Positions 1-7,426 are shown, counted from the first letter of the stretch. The stretch is 24,998 nt of DNA from Chloroflexota bacterium (GCA_023380675.1 JAMCRS010000399.1:1-24998); one strand, 5' to 3'. Numbers and translations are program-made. The notes: a model not told the origin generated them from the letters alone.

Positions 1-3
1 CGC

Positions 4-41
4 TGAGGCATGGGGGCTTATGTACACCCATCCCCGCCTCA
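4..41. other. Imperfect inverted repeat at left edge
   Basis: TGAGGC at 4-9 pairs with GCCTCA at 36-41. GGGG at 12-15 can pair with CCCC at 32-35, with a two-base bulge. It could be the terminator of a gene left of the window, but no U-run follows on either strand. The rest of 1-136 holds a TTGACA at 50-55 without a well-spaced -10 box, so I do not call a ricT promoter. Confidence 0.3.
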
Positions 42-136
42 GGACAAATTTGACAAACGGAACGTTACGCTAACTTGTCACCAATGGGCTTAGGGGTACG
101 CGGTTTTGCGTATCCCGTCGAGATAGGAGTGTTCAA

Positions 137-982
137 ATGTCGCCTCAATTGGTCGCGGGCCTGCGCGTGCGGCGCCTGCCGCAGGTCGCATACTACGATG
201 CGGCGGGCTTTCCAGACCTCCAGGTTAACGAATACGTCATTATCGATACCGAGAAATGCCGCGAAGCCGCGCGCGTCGTCGTCGCGCCCGCCCAGCTACA
301 GTCCCCATCCGTCGACCCTCCGCCCCGACCGATCCTTCGGCGGGCGACGGCGTTCGACCTGTCGCAATGGCAGCAGTTCCGGCTCCACGAAGAGGAAGCG
401 CTTGCGCAGTGCAAAGAGCAGGTGGACAAGCACAATCTGCCGATGAAGTTGTTGAACGCCGAGTACAATTTTGACGGAAGCCACCTCACGTTCTATTTCG
501 TCGCCGACGGACGCGTCGACTTTCGCGCGTTGGTCAAGGGCCTGGCGGTCGTTTTTCCGGCGCGAGTGGAGCTGTGGCAGATCGGACCGCGCGATCGCGC
601 AAAGCTGATCGGCGGGCTCGCGCCGTGCGGACGCGAATTGTGCTGCGGCAAGTTCCTCTCCGATTTCCCCAAGGCGACGATCAAGATGGCCAAGGATCAG
701 GACATGCCGCTGGGTCCCAACGCGGCGACCGGCCTGTGCGGCCGTCCGCTCTGCTGCCTGGCGTACGAAGAGCCCGTCTACCAGGAAGCGCGCGGGCGGG
801 TGCCGCGTATCGGAGAGACGGTGTCCTGCGAACGTGGGCCTTGCCGAGTGGTCGCACGCAACGTTCTGCGAGAAAACGTGACCGTGCAGTTCGAAGACGG
901 AACGAACACGACGCTGCCGGTGTGCGAGATCGCGCGTGCGGGCCGCTGTCCGTCGCGCGAGAATGAAACGGATGAGGACTGA
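137..982 (+). CDS. ricT: RicT/PSP1-domain protein (YaaT-like)
   Basis: A 281-residue protein with the PSP1 C-terminal domain of the RicT (YaaT) family. The signature is two cysteine clusters, CGRELCCGKF near residues 164-173 and GLCGRPLCCLAYE near 199-211, within the segment that begins LIGGLAPCG. In Bacillus, RicT forms an Fe-S-containing complex with RicA and RicF that modulates RNase Y-dependent mRNA maturation and phosphorelay output; here only RicT is in view. The N-terminal 60 residues are followed by a proline-rich linker (about 60-67), then the PSP1 core. The start is supported by AGGAG seven bases upstream. It is convergent with the PHP gene and ends in a clear terminator. The rny gene lies about 1.5 kb away on the other strand, so the RicT and RNase Y genes are close without being co-transcribed. 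Confidence 0.88.
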   Translation: MSPQLVAGLRVRRLPQVAYYDAAGFPDLQVNEYVIIDTEKCREAARVVVAPAQLQSPSVDPPPRPILRRATAFDLSQWQQFRLHEEEALAQCKEQVDKHNLPMKLLNAEYNFDGSHLTFYFVADGRVDFRALVKGLAVVFPARVELWQIGPRDRAKLIGGLAPCGRELCCGKFLSDFPKATIKMAKDQDMPLGPNAATGLCGRPLCCLAYEEPVYQEARGRVPRIGETVSCERGPCRVVARNVLRENVTVQFEDGTNTTLPVCEIARAGRCPSRENETDED

Positions 983-1102
983 ACGGCCATTCCCCGCTCG
1001 CGGGCCCGGGAATTGAATCGGACCGGGGGCAGAGTATTGAACCGGGCGGCGGAAGAGGCGCGGCCCGGCCGCGAGACGGGTCTGAACCCTCGCGCCAAAC
1101 GA

Positions 1103-1132
1103 ACATGGCGAGCCGCTAATGGCTCGCCGTGT
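1103..1132. terminator. Bidirectional terminator between ricT and PHP gene
   Basis: GGCGAGCC (1107-1114) and GGCTCGCC (1121-1128) form a perfect 8-bp stem around a 6-base loop. The stem extends outward through 1103-1106 and 1129-1132. GTGTTTTC follows on the plus strand, and TTCG then TTTGG follows on the minus strand. It suits both converging genes. The TAG stop of the minus-strand PHP gene lies in the loop. The 983-1102 stretch before it holds no gene I can support. Confidence 0.75.
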
Positions 1133-1976
1133 TTTCTCCCTTGATCGACTCTGCTTTTTCTCTCAGCCGTTCGAGTGCCTTTGGAGGCACTGGCGGTTCT
1201 CCTAGACCGGTCAGCCGTTTCATCTTATCCAGCCCGTGAAAATCGCTGCCGCCGGTCGCGATCAGCCCGTACTGCTTGGCCAGCCGTGCGAGCTCGGCTC
1301 GCTCGACGTCGGAGTACGCGCCATAGTACACCTCCAGACCGAGCAGACCGGCTTTGACGAGCGGAAGAATCCAGTCGGTGACCTGGACTGGATGGGCTAG
1401 TACCGGCACGCCCCCGGCGCGAAGGACCAACCCCACGGCATCTTCGGGCGTCAGGCGGTATCGCTCGACGTACGCCGGACCGGAGCGCCCGATGTATTTG
1501 TCGAACGCTTCGCTCACGTTCGTCACGTGTCCGGCTTCGAGCAGGGCCTGTGCGACGTGCGGGCGCCCGATCGAAGCATCGCCGGCGATTGCCCTGACAC
1601 GCTCGAAGGATATCGGAACGCCGAGGGCGGCGAGCTTGCGGGTCATTTTTTCCGCTCGCCCGAATCGCCCATCACGGAATTTCTCTAGCATCGACAGGAA
1701 GTAGGGTTGGTGCCAGTCGACGTAGTAGCCCAGAACGTGGACCTCGCCCTGCGCGATATCGGCCGACAGCTCGACGCCCGGCACGATCTGCAGTTCTGTG
1801 CCGCGGGCGGCCTCGATCGCGGCGTCGATCCCGCCAATCGTATCGTGATCGGTCAGCCCGATGGCGCTGAGACCCCGCTCGAGCGCGAGGTGGACGAGCT
1901 CGGCCGGCGCCAGTTCTCCGTCCGAGGCGGTTGAATGCGTGTGCAGATCGATGCGAGTTGAATCAGTCATATTCAT
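1116..1976 (-). CDS. PHP-domain phosphoesterase
   Basis: A 286-residue PHP-family metal-dependent phosphoesterase. Expected metal ligands are visible in order: HTH near residues 12-14, LTDHD at 41-45, VPGVELS with Glu 69, GRPH with His 140, LAHP with His 195 and GGSDFHG at 243-249. The closest well-known relatives are 3',5'-nucleoside bisphosphate phosphatases and 5'-3' RNases of the YciV/RNase AM group; substrate cannot be fixed from sequence. The open frame extends to 1997, but that would start inside the spoVS terminator stem. I choose ATG at 1976 because GGGAGG lies seven bases upstream. It is the last gene of the recA-recX-rny-spoVS run, so a role in nucleotide or RNA turnover after repair or decay is a reasonable inference. 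Its ribosome-binding site sits in a hairpin. Confidence 0.88.
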   Translation of the reverse strand: MNMTDSTRIDLHTHSTASDGELAPAELVHLALERGLSAIGLTDHDTIGGIDAAIEAARGTELQIVPGVELSADIAQGEVHVLGYYVDWHQPYFLSMLEKFRDGRFGRAEKMTRKLAALGVPISFERVRAIAGDASIGRPHVAQALLEAGHVTNVSEAFDKYIGRSGPAYVERYRLTPEDAVGLVLRAGGVPVLAHPVQVTDWILPLVKAGLLGLEVYYGAYSDVERAELARLAKQYGLIATGGSDFHGLDKMKRLTGLGEPPVPPKALERLREKAESIKGENTASH

Positions 1977-1979
1977 GTG

Positions 1980-2015
1980 AAAACCTCCCGCAGGCACGAA
2001 CCTGAGGGAGGTTTT
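1980..2015 (-). terminator. Hairpin after spoVS containing the PHP gene's Shine-Dalgarno
   Basis: On the minus strand, AAAACCTCCC pairs perfectly with GGGAGGTTTT over 10 bp. A further CAGG/CCTG pairing follows after one mismatch, around a 6-base loop. The hairpin begins four bases after the spoVS stop. Its 3' arm contains GGGAGG, the apparent ribosome-binding site of the PHP gene, and ends in TTTT just before the ATG. It reads both as an intrinsic terminator and as a structure that hides the ribosome-binding site. Confidence 0.75.
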
Positions 2016-2018
2016 CGT

Positions 2019-2351
2019 CTAGGCTCCTTCCGGCGGATTCGATTGCGGCGGCGCCTCTGCGAGCGCGGCGGTGACCGGCGTAAAGGTCCCGCGGACTTCG
2101 ACGGCGAACTTGACCGCGGTACGCTCCTCTCCGCTCACATCCACCTCCACGAAGGCCGGCATGCATGCTATGTCCAAGCCGTCACGTTCCAGGTATCCAC
2201 GCGCGATGGCAATGGCTTTGACCGCCTGATTGACCGCGCCCGCGCCGATGGCCTGCACGTCGGCGTGTTTGTGCTCGCGGATCACGCCGGCGATCGCGCC
2301 TGCCACGGAGGTGGAGCGTGACTTAGCAGAGACTTTGATGGTGTCCACCAT
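2019..2351 (-). CDS. spoVS: Stage V sporulation protein S family (SpoVS)
   Basis: A 110-residue protein whose first 85 or so residues match the small SpoVS family, with the hallmark opening MVDTIKVSAKSRSTSVAGAIAG (given in part) and AIGAGAVNQAVKAIAIARG in the middle. SpoVS is an Alba-like fold nucleic-acid-binding protein required for late spore development in Bacillus, and it also occurs in non-sporulating bacteria. The usual length is near 86 residues; here a 20-25 residue Ala/Pro-rich tail follows. The frame is open to 2396, but ATG at 2351 has GGAGGG five bases upstream and matches the family N-terminus. It lies 165 bases downstream of rny, the same neighbourhood as in Firmicutes, and is probably co-transcribed. 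I found no strong promoter in that spacer. Confidence 0.93.
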   Translation of the reverse strand: MVDTIKVSAKSRSTSVAGAIAGVIREHKHADVQAIGAGAVNQAVKAIAIARGYLERDGLDIACMPAFVEVDVSGEERTAVKFAVEVRGTFTPVTAALAEAPPQSNPPEGA

Positions 2352-2516
2352 GAGATCCCTCCTAGCCGCGCTCGCACGGGAATTCGCCACGTCCATTCAC
2401 CGCGCGTGCGCGGAACTTTGCAGCCGATGGATTCAACGTTACGGGATAATGTCAGAACGTGAACTGGGATCGGGTTGTCTGGTGGCCCTGAGTCGATGCC
2501 GAACGTCACGAACGAG

Positions 2517-4052
2517 CTACTTGGCGTATTCGACCGAACGGGTCTCGCGAACGACCGTGACCTTGATCTGGCCCGGATATTCCAGGTTGTCCTCGACTTT
2601 GCGTGCGATCTGTTTGCATAGATTGATCGCGCCCAAGTCGTCTATCTCCTCCGGCTTGACTATAATACGAATTTCGCGCCCTGCCTGGATTGCATACGAT
2701 TGCTGGACGCCAGCGAAGGAATTCGCCATCGTCTCGAGCGCCTCGACGCGCTTCAAGTACTGCTCGAGCGATTCCCGACGTGCGCCCGGCCGCGCGCCGC
2801 TGATCGCATCCGCGGCGAGCACGAGCACCGCTTCCAGCGAATGCGATTCCTCTTCTCCGTGATGGGAGGCAACGATATTCGCGATCTTTTCCGGCACGCC
2901 GTACTTGCGCGCAAACTCGGCGCCGATGAGCGCGTGTGCGCCCCCCACCTCGTGCGTCACGGCCTTGCCAATGTCGTGCAACAGCGCGCCCGCTTTGGCG
3001 GATTGGACGTCCGCGCGGAGTTCGGCCGCCATCATCCCGGCGAGGTGGGCGCACTCAATCACGTGGGAGAGGACGTTCTGGCCGTAGGACGTCCGATACT
3101 TGAGTTGCCCCAGCAGCTTGATGATCTCCGGATGGAGGCCGGTCACGCCAACCTCCAACGCCGCCTGCTCGCCGGCCTCTACGATCGAGGCGTTCACTTC
3201 CTCTTCCGCTTTTTCGACGATCTTTTCGATGCGGCCCGGGTGGATGCGGCCGTCGTTGATCAGCTTGGTGAGCGCGATGCGGGCGATTTCGCGGCGGACC
3301 GGATTGTGGCTGGAGAGAATGACCGCTTCCGGCGTGTCGTCCACCACCAAATCCACGCCGGTCGCGACCTCGATGGCCCGAATGTTGCGGCCCTGCCGAC
3401 CGATGATGCGTCCCTTCATCTCGTCGTTCGGCAGCGGAACCAGCGATACCGTCGTCTCCGCCACCTGGTCGGACGCGACCCGCTCGATGGCGGTGGTCAC
3501 GATCTCTCGCGCCCGGCGGTCGCCTTCCTCGCGTGCCTCCTGCTCGATCTCGCGAATCAGGCGCGCGGCATCCTGCCGGGTGTCTTTCTCCACCTGCTGC
3601 AGCAGGAGCGCCTTGGCTTCGTCGGCGGTCAGGCCGGAAATGCGCTGCAGCTCCTGCAGCTGCTTGGTCTCGTTCGCCTCCAGTGACTCGCGAATGCGGT
3701 CGAGATCCTTTTCCTTCTTCTCCAGTTTTTTATCGCGCGTCTCCTGCATTTCCTGCCGCCGGTCGATGCTCTCGCGGCGGTGACGCAGGCGTTCATCTTC
3801 GCGCTGTAGGTCCAGTCTCTTTTTCTTGAGATCGGTTTCTACTTCCTCGTGATACTTGAGCGCTTCGTCTTTCGCTTTCAGAATCGTGTCTTTGGCCCGC
3901 GCATCTGCTTCCGCGAGCCTTTTTTCCGCTTCGGTGGCCAGAGCCTTGATCTGTGCGCTGGCAAAATTCTTCTGAAGAATATAGCCGATGACAAAAGCCC
4001 CGGCCCCGACGACGACGGCCAAGACCAGCCCGACAACCAACTCCCAATCCAT
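2517..4052 (-). CDS. rny: Ribonuclease Y
   Basis: A 511-residue membrane-anchored endoribonuclease that starts mRNA decay. The order is typical: one N-terminal transmembrane helix (about residues 4-26), a long charged coiled coil (about 30-195), a KH RNA-binding domain with [10 protein letters not shown] at 214-223, and an HD phosphohydrolase domain with His-Asp at 359-360 (LLHDIGK) and HHGEE near 397-401. The C-terminus SVEYAK is family-like and the length is that of full-size RNase Y. GGAGGA eight bases before the ATG supports the start. It follows recX with a 27-base gap and precedes spoVS, so it probably belongs to one transcription unit with both. No damage or unusual residue is seen. 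Confidence 0.97.
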   Translation of the reverse strand: MDWELVVGLVLAVVVGAGAFVIGYILQKNFASAQIKALATEAEKRLAEADARAKDTILKAKDEALKYHEEVETDLKKKRLDLQREDERLRHRRESIDRRQEMQETRDKKLEKKEKDLDRIRESLEANETKQLQELQRISGLTADEAKALLLQQVEKDTRQDAARLIREIEQEAREEGDRRAREIVTTAIERVASDQVAETTVSLVPLPNDEMKGRIIGRQGRNIRAIEVATGVDLVVDDTPEAVILSSHNPVRREIARIALTKLINDGRIHPGRIEKIVEKAEEEVNASIVEAGEQAALEVGVTGLHPEIIKLLGQLKYRTSYGQNVLSHVIECAHLAGMMAAELRADVQSAKAGALLHDIGKAVTHEVGGAHALIGAEFARKYGVPEKIANIVASHHGEEESHSLEAVLVLAADAISGARPGARRESLEQYLKRVEALETMANSFAGVQQSYAIQAGREIRIIVKPEEIDDLGAINLCKQIARKVEDNLEYPGQIKVTVVRETRSVEYAK

Positions 4053-4079
4053 TTTTCCAGTCCTCCATGACCGATGATG

Positions 4080-4706
4080 TCAAGACTCGTGCGTTTCTTC
4101 CCAGCGGCGTTTCGCCGCTTCTCTGGCCGTCTCGTACGCAAACCCGCGCCGTACGAGAAACGCACCGAGTTTATCCATGAATTCCCGGCGGCTCAGACCG
4201 AGCCACCGCTGCGCGCGGGCAGCGCCGGCGCGGTAGGCGCTTTCGCTTTCGTCCACCGCCTTGACCGCTTGAGCGATCGCCGCGTCGGTCAGTCCCTTGC
4301 GTCTGAGCTCGAACTGCAGCGCGCGCGCCGACCGCGGCCGGAAGGCCTCGCGGTTTTCGACCCAATACCGCGCAAAGGCCTCGTCGTCGAGCAGGCCGGA
4401 CCCGCTCAACGCGGCGATCACCTGATCGACCACTGGCTCGGCCGCCTGCTTCTTGCGCAGGTGTTGTCTCAGCTCGGCGGAGCTGCGCGGGCGCGGCGTC
4501 AGGAATTGCAGCGCCTGTTCGTGCGCCGTTTCGAACGCCTCTGCGTGCTCGAGCGCGGCGAGGTCGTCGGCGGTCAACGTCTGACCCACCTGAAGACGGG
4601 CCGCGATGACGCCGGACACGCTCAGGGCGAAGCGTTCGTCTACATACAGATTGAACCGATTCTTGCGCCGCGCCTGGGGCTGAATCGCAGTAATGCGGCC
4701 GGCCAT
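4080..4706 (-). CDS. recX: Regulatory protein RecX
   Basis: A 208-residue RecX protein, the small helical modulator that binds RecA filaments and limits RecA activity. It opens with a beta-rich leader (MAGRITAIQPQ, then RFNLYVDERFALSV). Three-helix repeats follow, with motifs such as ALQFLTPRPRSSAELRQHL and GLLDDEAFARYWVENR. The frame is open back to 4940, but that extension is not RecX-like and would translate through a perfect terminator hairpin, so I place the start at ATG 4706. The Shine-Dalgarno is weak (GGCGAG at a distance). It lies downstream of recA and upstream of rny. The terminator about 26 bases before its start implies it is expressed by read-through from recA or from its own undetected promoter. 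Confidence 0.88.
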   Translation of the reverse strand: MAGRITAIQPQARRKNRFNLYVDERFALSVSGVIAARLQVGQTLTADDLAALEHAEAFETAHEQALQFLTPRPRSSAELRQHLRKKQAAEPVVDQVIAALSGSGLLDDEAFARYWVENREAFRPRSARALQFELRRKGLTDAAIAQAVKAVDESESAYRAGAARAQRWLGLSRREFMDKLGAFLVRRGFAYETAREAAKRRWEETHES

Positions 4707-4732
4707 ACCCAATCGCTCGCCAAAATGAAAAA

Positions 4733-4759
4733 ATCGCTGTGGTACCCGACCACAGCGAT
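4733..4759 (-). terminator. Intrinsic terminator just upstream of recX
   Basis: On the minus strand ATCGCTGTGGT and ACCACAGCGAT form a perfect 11-bp stem with a 5-base loop, followed directly by a U-run (minus strand, 4732-4728). It is 26 bases before the recX ATG. It is the best-formed intrinsic terminator in the window, and probably ends most recA transcripts while letting some read into recX. Confidence 0.85.
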
Positions 4760-4760
4760 G

Positions 4761-4784
4761 GTCTTCGCGGGATTCCGCGAAGAC
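4761..4784 (-). other. Second perfect hairpin in tandem with the recX-proximal terminator
   Basis: GTCTTCGCGG (4761-4770) and CCGCGAAGAC (4775-4784) form a 10-bp perfect stem with a 4-base loop. It lies one base from the terminator stem, on its promoter-proximal side in the minus-strand transcript. The tandem arrangement may stabilise the recA mRNA 3' end or take part in switching. Confidence 0.7.
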
Positions 4785-5195
4785 TCGAGCGCGTCTCGGC
4801 GCGCCGCACGGCAGCCTGCGCTGATTATTCGATTCTCCGACGACACGTGCTCGCGTCTTTGCGAAGTCTACTGCGCCAACGCTCCGACGACGCGCCCCGG
4901 TGAAAATGGAATGCAAATCCCCGGCGGATGCGCTGTACACCTGCCTCCGCCTGAAATCGGAGAGACGCTTCGGCCTCTGTCGATGGCCGAGCGACGGCTA
5001 TATGCTACCGTACCCGTTTTCACATCCATTGCGCGTTTGCGGAATCGGAGATCGCCCGAATGAACGGGACAACCTGCCAGCCCGGCATTCAGACGAACGA
5101 AGGCCCGTCTTGCCGGCCTGTGCTGCCCTCGTAATCCCTCTGCTGTGGTCGAGCCTCCCCGTCGAGAACATTTGTGCGGAGAGGTAATTTATGAC
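4785..5195 (-). other. Long non-coding spacer between recA and recX
   Basis: No gene can be supported here. The minus strand can form several short hairpins: TCGGCC/GGCCGA and GGCGGA/TCCGCC in the region 4920-5000, AGGCC/GGCCT near 5090-5125, and CCCG/CGGG near 5050-5070. I compared it by eye with conserved parts of tmRNA, RNase P RNA and cobalamin riboswitches and saw no match. It may be a long recA 3' UTR, a structured RNA of unknown class, or the remnant of a lost gene. Confidence 0.35.
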
Positions 5196-5222
5196 GATGC
5201 GCCCACCGCCGGCGGACGCATC
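5196..5222 (-). terminator. Hairpin after the recA stop codon
   Basis: GATGCGTCCGCC pairs with GGTGGGCGCATC on the minus strand, 12 bp with G-U pairs and a 3-base loop. It starts 15 bases after the recA stop. The following sequence is only mildly U-rich, so termination here is probably partial. Confidence 0.5.
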
Positions 5223-5237
5223 GGGATCACTCAGCTT

Positions 5238-6302
5238 TTATTCTTCCTCATGATCATTATCGTCGCTGTCTTCGTCGATTTCTTCGCTTTCCGGCCCCTT
5301 GGGGGCGGTGCCGTCCACGCCGGACTTGGCGCGAATGAGTTGGTCCAGCTTCGTCATGATCTCGGCGTTCTGTTTCAGGAACTCGCGCGCGTTCTCGCGC
5401 CCCTGTCCCAACCGCGTCCCCTCGAACGAGTAGAACGCGCCCCTCTTCTCGATCACTTCCATCTCTACGCCGAGGTCGAGAAAGTCCCCCTCGCGTGAGA
5501 TGCCTTGGTTGTGCAAGATGTCGAATTCGGCCTTGCGAAAAGGCGGGGCGACCTTGTTCTTCTTCACCTTGACCCGCGTGCGATTCCCGATGACTTCTTC
5601 GCCGCTCTTGATCGCCTCCGTCGGGCGAACATCCAGCCGGACCGACGCGTAGAACTTGAGGGCCATTCCCCCGGTCGTCGTCTCCGGGTTGCCGAACATG
5701 ATTCCGATCTTCTGGCGGAGCTGATTCGTGAAGATGACTGCCGTATTCGACTTCTTGATTGCGCCCGATAGCTTGCGCAGCGCCTGACTCATCAACCGTG
5801 CCTGCAGCCCCATGTGCGCATCGCCCATCTCGCCTTCGATCTCAGCTCGCGGCACCAGCGCGGCGACGGAATCGACGACGACGACATCCACGGCGCCGGA
5901 CCGTACGAGCGCTTCGGCGATCTCAAGCGCCTGCTCGCCAGTGTCGGGCTGCGAAATGAGCAGCTCGTCGACGTTCACCCCGCAGCGGGCAGCGTACTGT
6001 GGATCGAGCGCGTGTTCGACGTCGATGAAGGCGGCGACGCCGCCTCGCTTCTGCGCCTCGGCGATGATATGCTGGCACAGCGTCGTCTTCCCGGAGGCTT
6101 CCGGACCATAGATCTCGGTTACCCGGCCACGCGGAATTCCGCCGACGCCGAGCGCAAGGTCGAGCGATATCGAACCGGTGGGTATCACGTCCACTTTCAT
6201 GCCGGTCGCCTCGCCCAGTTTCATGATCGCCCCTTCGCCGAAGCGCTTTTTCAGGGACGCGAGAGTGGTTTCAAGCGACTTTGTCTTGCCCGAGTCTGGC
6301 AT
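5238..6302 (-). CDS. recA: Recombinase RecA
   Basis: A 354-residue RecA, the DNA-dependent ATPase that forms filaments on single-stranded DNA, drives homologous recombination and triggers LexA self-cleavage. Visible landmarks are Walker A GPEASGKT at 66-73, Walker B VVVVDS at 140-145, loop L1 around [11 protein letters not shown] (156-166), loop L2 around [10 protein letters not shown] (203-212), and the signature [11 protein letters not shown]. The C-terminal tail is strongly acidic (about the last 20 residues), as in many RecA proteins. The frame extends to 6323, but ATG 6302 has AAGGAG six bases upstream and gives the usual N-terminus. It heads the minus-strand recA-recX-rny-spoVS-PHP cluster. 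Transcription probably starts about 180 bases upstream at a promoter overlapped by a LexA-type box. Confidence 0.98.
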   Translation of the reverse strand: MPDSGKTKSLETTLASLKKRFGEGAIMKLGEATGMKVDVIPTGSISLDLALGVGGIPRGRVTEIYGPEASGKTTLCQHIIAEAQKRGGVAAFIDVEHALDPQYAARCGVNVDELLISQPDTGEQALEIAEALVRSGAVDVVVVDSVAALVPRAEIEGEMGDAHMGLQARLMSQALRKLSGAIKKSNTAVIFTNQLRQKIGIMFGNPETTTGGMALKFYASVRLDVRPTEAIKSGEEVIGNRTRVKVKKNKVAPPFRKAEFDILHNQGISREGDFLDLGVEMEVIEKRGAFYSFEGTRLGQGRENAREFLKQNAEIMTKLDQLIRAKSGVDGTAPKGPESEEIDEDSDDNDHEEE

Positions 6303-6336
6303 TCTGTGCTCCTTCATCACCACTCCGCCGGAAACC

Positions 6337-6356
6337 TTGTAAACAATAGTTTACAA
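6337..6356. promoter_or_regulatory. Perfect dyad in the recA leader, possible second operator
   Basis: TTGTAAAC-4 bases-GTTTACAA is a perfect 8-bp inverted repeat, 34 bases upstream of the recA ATG. Its inner AAC-N4-GTT matches the core of Gram-positive LexA boxes, but the outer bases differ (TAAAC rather than CGAAC). It overlaps the -10 of a possible proximal promoter. Confidence 0.6.
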
Positions 6357-6376
6357 CAATTGGATGCAAAACGCAA
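6348..6376 (-). promoter_or_regulatory. Possible proximal recA promoter
   Basis: On the minus strand TTGCGT (6376-6371), a 17-base spacer and TAAACT (6353-6348) form a modest sigma-70-like promoter. The -10 lies inside the perfect dyad at 6337-6356. It is weaker than the distal promoter at 6489-6517. Confidence 0.4.
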
Positions 6377-6488
6377 GCTAGCCGTGAATTCGACGGCGCG
6401 CGAATGAATCGGAACACCCGGCAGAGCATCCGTGTATTTCTACGGGATCGTTTCTCCTCCGGCTATCTTCCGGATCGAGATCGCGGTC

Positions 6489-6517
6489 ATTATACCAGAA
6501 CACCTGTTCGTCGTCAA
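6489..6517 (-). promoter_or_regulatory. Distal recA promoter, near-consensus
   Basis: On the minus strand TTGACG (6517-6512), exactly 17 bases, then TATAAT (6494-6489). The expected start of transcription is about 6482, giving a recA leader of roughly 180 bases. The LexA-type box fills the spacer. Confidence 0.8.
6497..6510 (-). promoter_or_regulatory. LexA/SOS box in the recA promoter spacer
   Basis: CGAACAGGTGTTCT on the minus strand matches the Bacillus-type LexA consensus CGAACRNRYGTTYC at 13 of 14 positions. It contains the perfect GAAC-N4-GTTC dyad. Its place between -35 and -10 is ideal for repression by LexA. No lexA gene is in the window. Confidence 0.8.
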
Positions 6518-6692
6518 GGGGTACTATGCGAAATTTCGCGGCCTCTGCGAAAATTCCCACCCCAGTCGCCCGCAGTTGGCGCGACCTGCGCGTATGCCCC
6601 ACCCGGCGCCGCAACCGAGTTTCTCGAACGCCGTTTGAACCCACCTTTTGGCTTTTCGGCGCGGCGAATAATTCACGCGGGACCAGTTTCTA

Positions 6693-6721
6693 TTGAGAAT
6701 TCAGGCCTTGTATCGTATAAT
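6693..6721 (+). promoter_or_regulatory. Promoter of the LysM gene
   Basis: TTGAGA (6693-6698), a 17-base spacer and TATAAT (6716-6721). The predicted start is near 6728, leaving a leader of about 77 bases before the ATG, which has its own strong ribosome-binding site. Confidence 0.75.
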
Positions 6722-6804
6722 GATTTGGTAACTCTATTATCAGACTGCATCGCATAGATTGCTCGTCCCAGCGCGCGGACGGAAGCAGAAAAGGAGGTAT
6801 ACTG

Positions 6805-7317
6805 ATGCGAAAGATCTTGTATGTGACGCTTATTGCGGTAGCGTTGATCTTGCTTACGGCCGCGGTGCCGGGTCAGGCGTTGGCGGCGGGGCCGGCCTAT
6901 CACGTCGTGCAACCGGGCCAAACCCTCAGCGGAATCGCCGCGGCGTACGGCGTGAGTGCGTGGTCATTGGCGAGCGCGAATGGAATTTGGAACTGGAACG
7001 TGGTGTATGTGGGCCAGGTGCTGGTTATTCCATACTCCGGCTATCCGAACAAGTACGGGCCGTACTATAACGCACCCGTGCCGAATTATTCGTACAACGG
7101 CCAGCACTACTACGGGCAGAACTACTACAACGTCAACTATAACTACTACCCGCGGACGACCTACGGCTGCTACTACTACGTGCGCTATGGCGACACGATG
7201 AGCAACATCGCGTACCGCTATGGCACGAGCGCGTGGACGTTGTCCAGGGCGAACGGCATCTACAACCCGAACTGGATCTACGCCGGCCAGAGGCTGCTGA
7301 TCCCCGGCTGCAACTAA
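6805..7317 (+). CDS. Secreted protein with two LysM domains
   Basis: A 170-residue exported protein. Residues 1-27 form a signal peptide (MRK, a hydrophobic core, then cleavage after ALA). LysM domain 1 spans about 32-76 ([19 protein letters not shown] ... GQVLVIP) and LysM domain 2 about 123-167 ([18 protein letters not shown] ... GQRLLIPG). Between them lies a linker of about 46 residues that is extremely rich in Tyr and Asn. LysM binds glycans with N-acetylglucosamine, such as peptidoglycan. No catalytic domain is present, so it is probably a wall- or sheath-bound structural or adhesive protein. Cys 122 and Cys 169 flank the second domain and could form a disulfide. The start is fixed by AAGGAGGT before the ATG. 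It is a single-gene unit with its own promoter. Confidence 0.9.
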   Translation: MRKILYVTLIAVALILLTAAVPGQALAAGPAYHVVQPGQTLSGIAAAYGVSAWSLASANGIWNWNVVYVGQVLVIPYSGYPNKYGPYYNAPVPNYSYNGQHYYGQNYYNVNYNYYPRTTYGCYYYVRYGDTMSNIAYRYGTSAWTLSRANGIYNPNWIYAGQRLLIPGCN

Positions 7318-7426
7318 CCGCTCTGATCGTTCGAGCGGGAACTGGGCGCGGCCGGCGAACGGACAGCCGGAGAAGGCGCGGCCTCGGTTCGCCGAAGGGT
7401 GAGAATCCTTGGCGGAAGCGAAACAA

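Noticed and set aside
2700..3783. Large plus-strand frames opposite rny
   Set aside because: They are shadows of the rny gene on the opposite strand with no recognisable domain; high GC keeps antisense frames open.
4707..4940. N-terminal extension of recX in an open frame
   Set aside because: It does not look like RecX, overlaps two perfect hairpins including a terminator, and the family start is at MAGRI.
6625..6640. CGAACGCCGTTTG near the LysM promoter as a LexA box
   Set aside because: The half-sites are separated by three bases, not four, and the second half is GTTT; it does not fit the consensus seen at recA.
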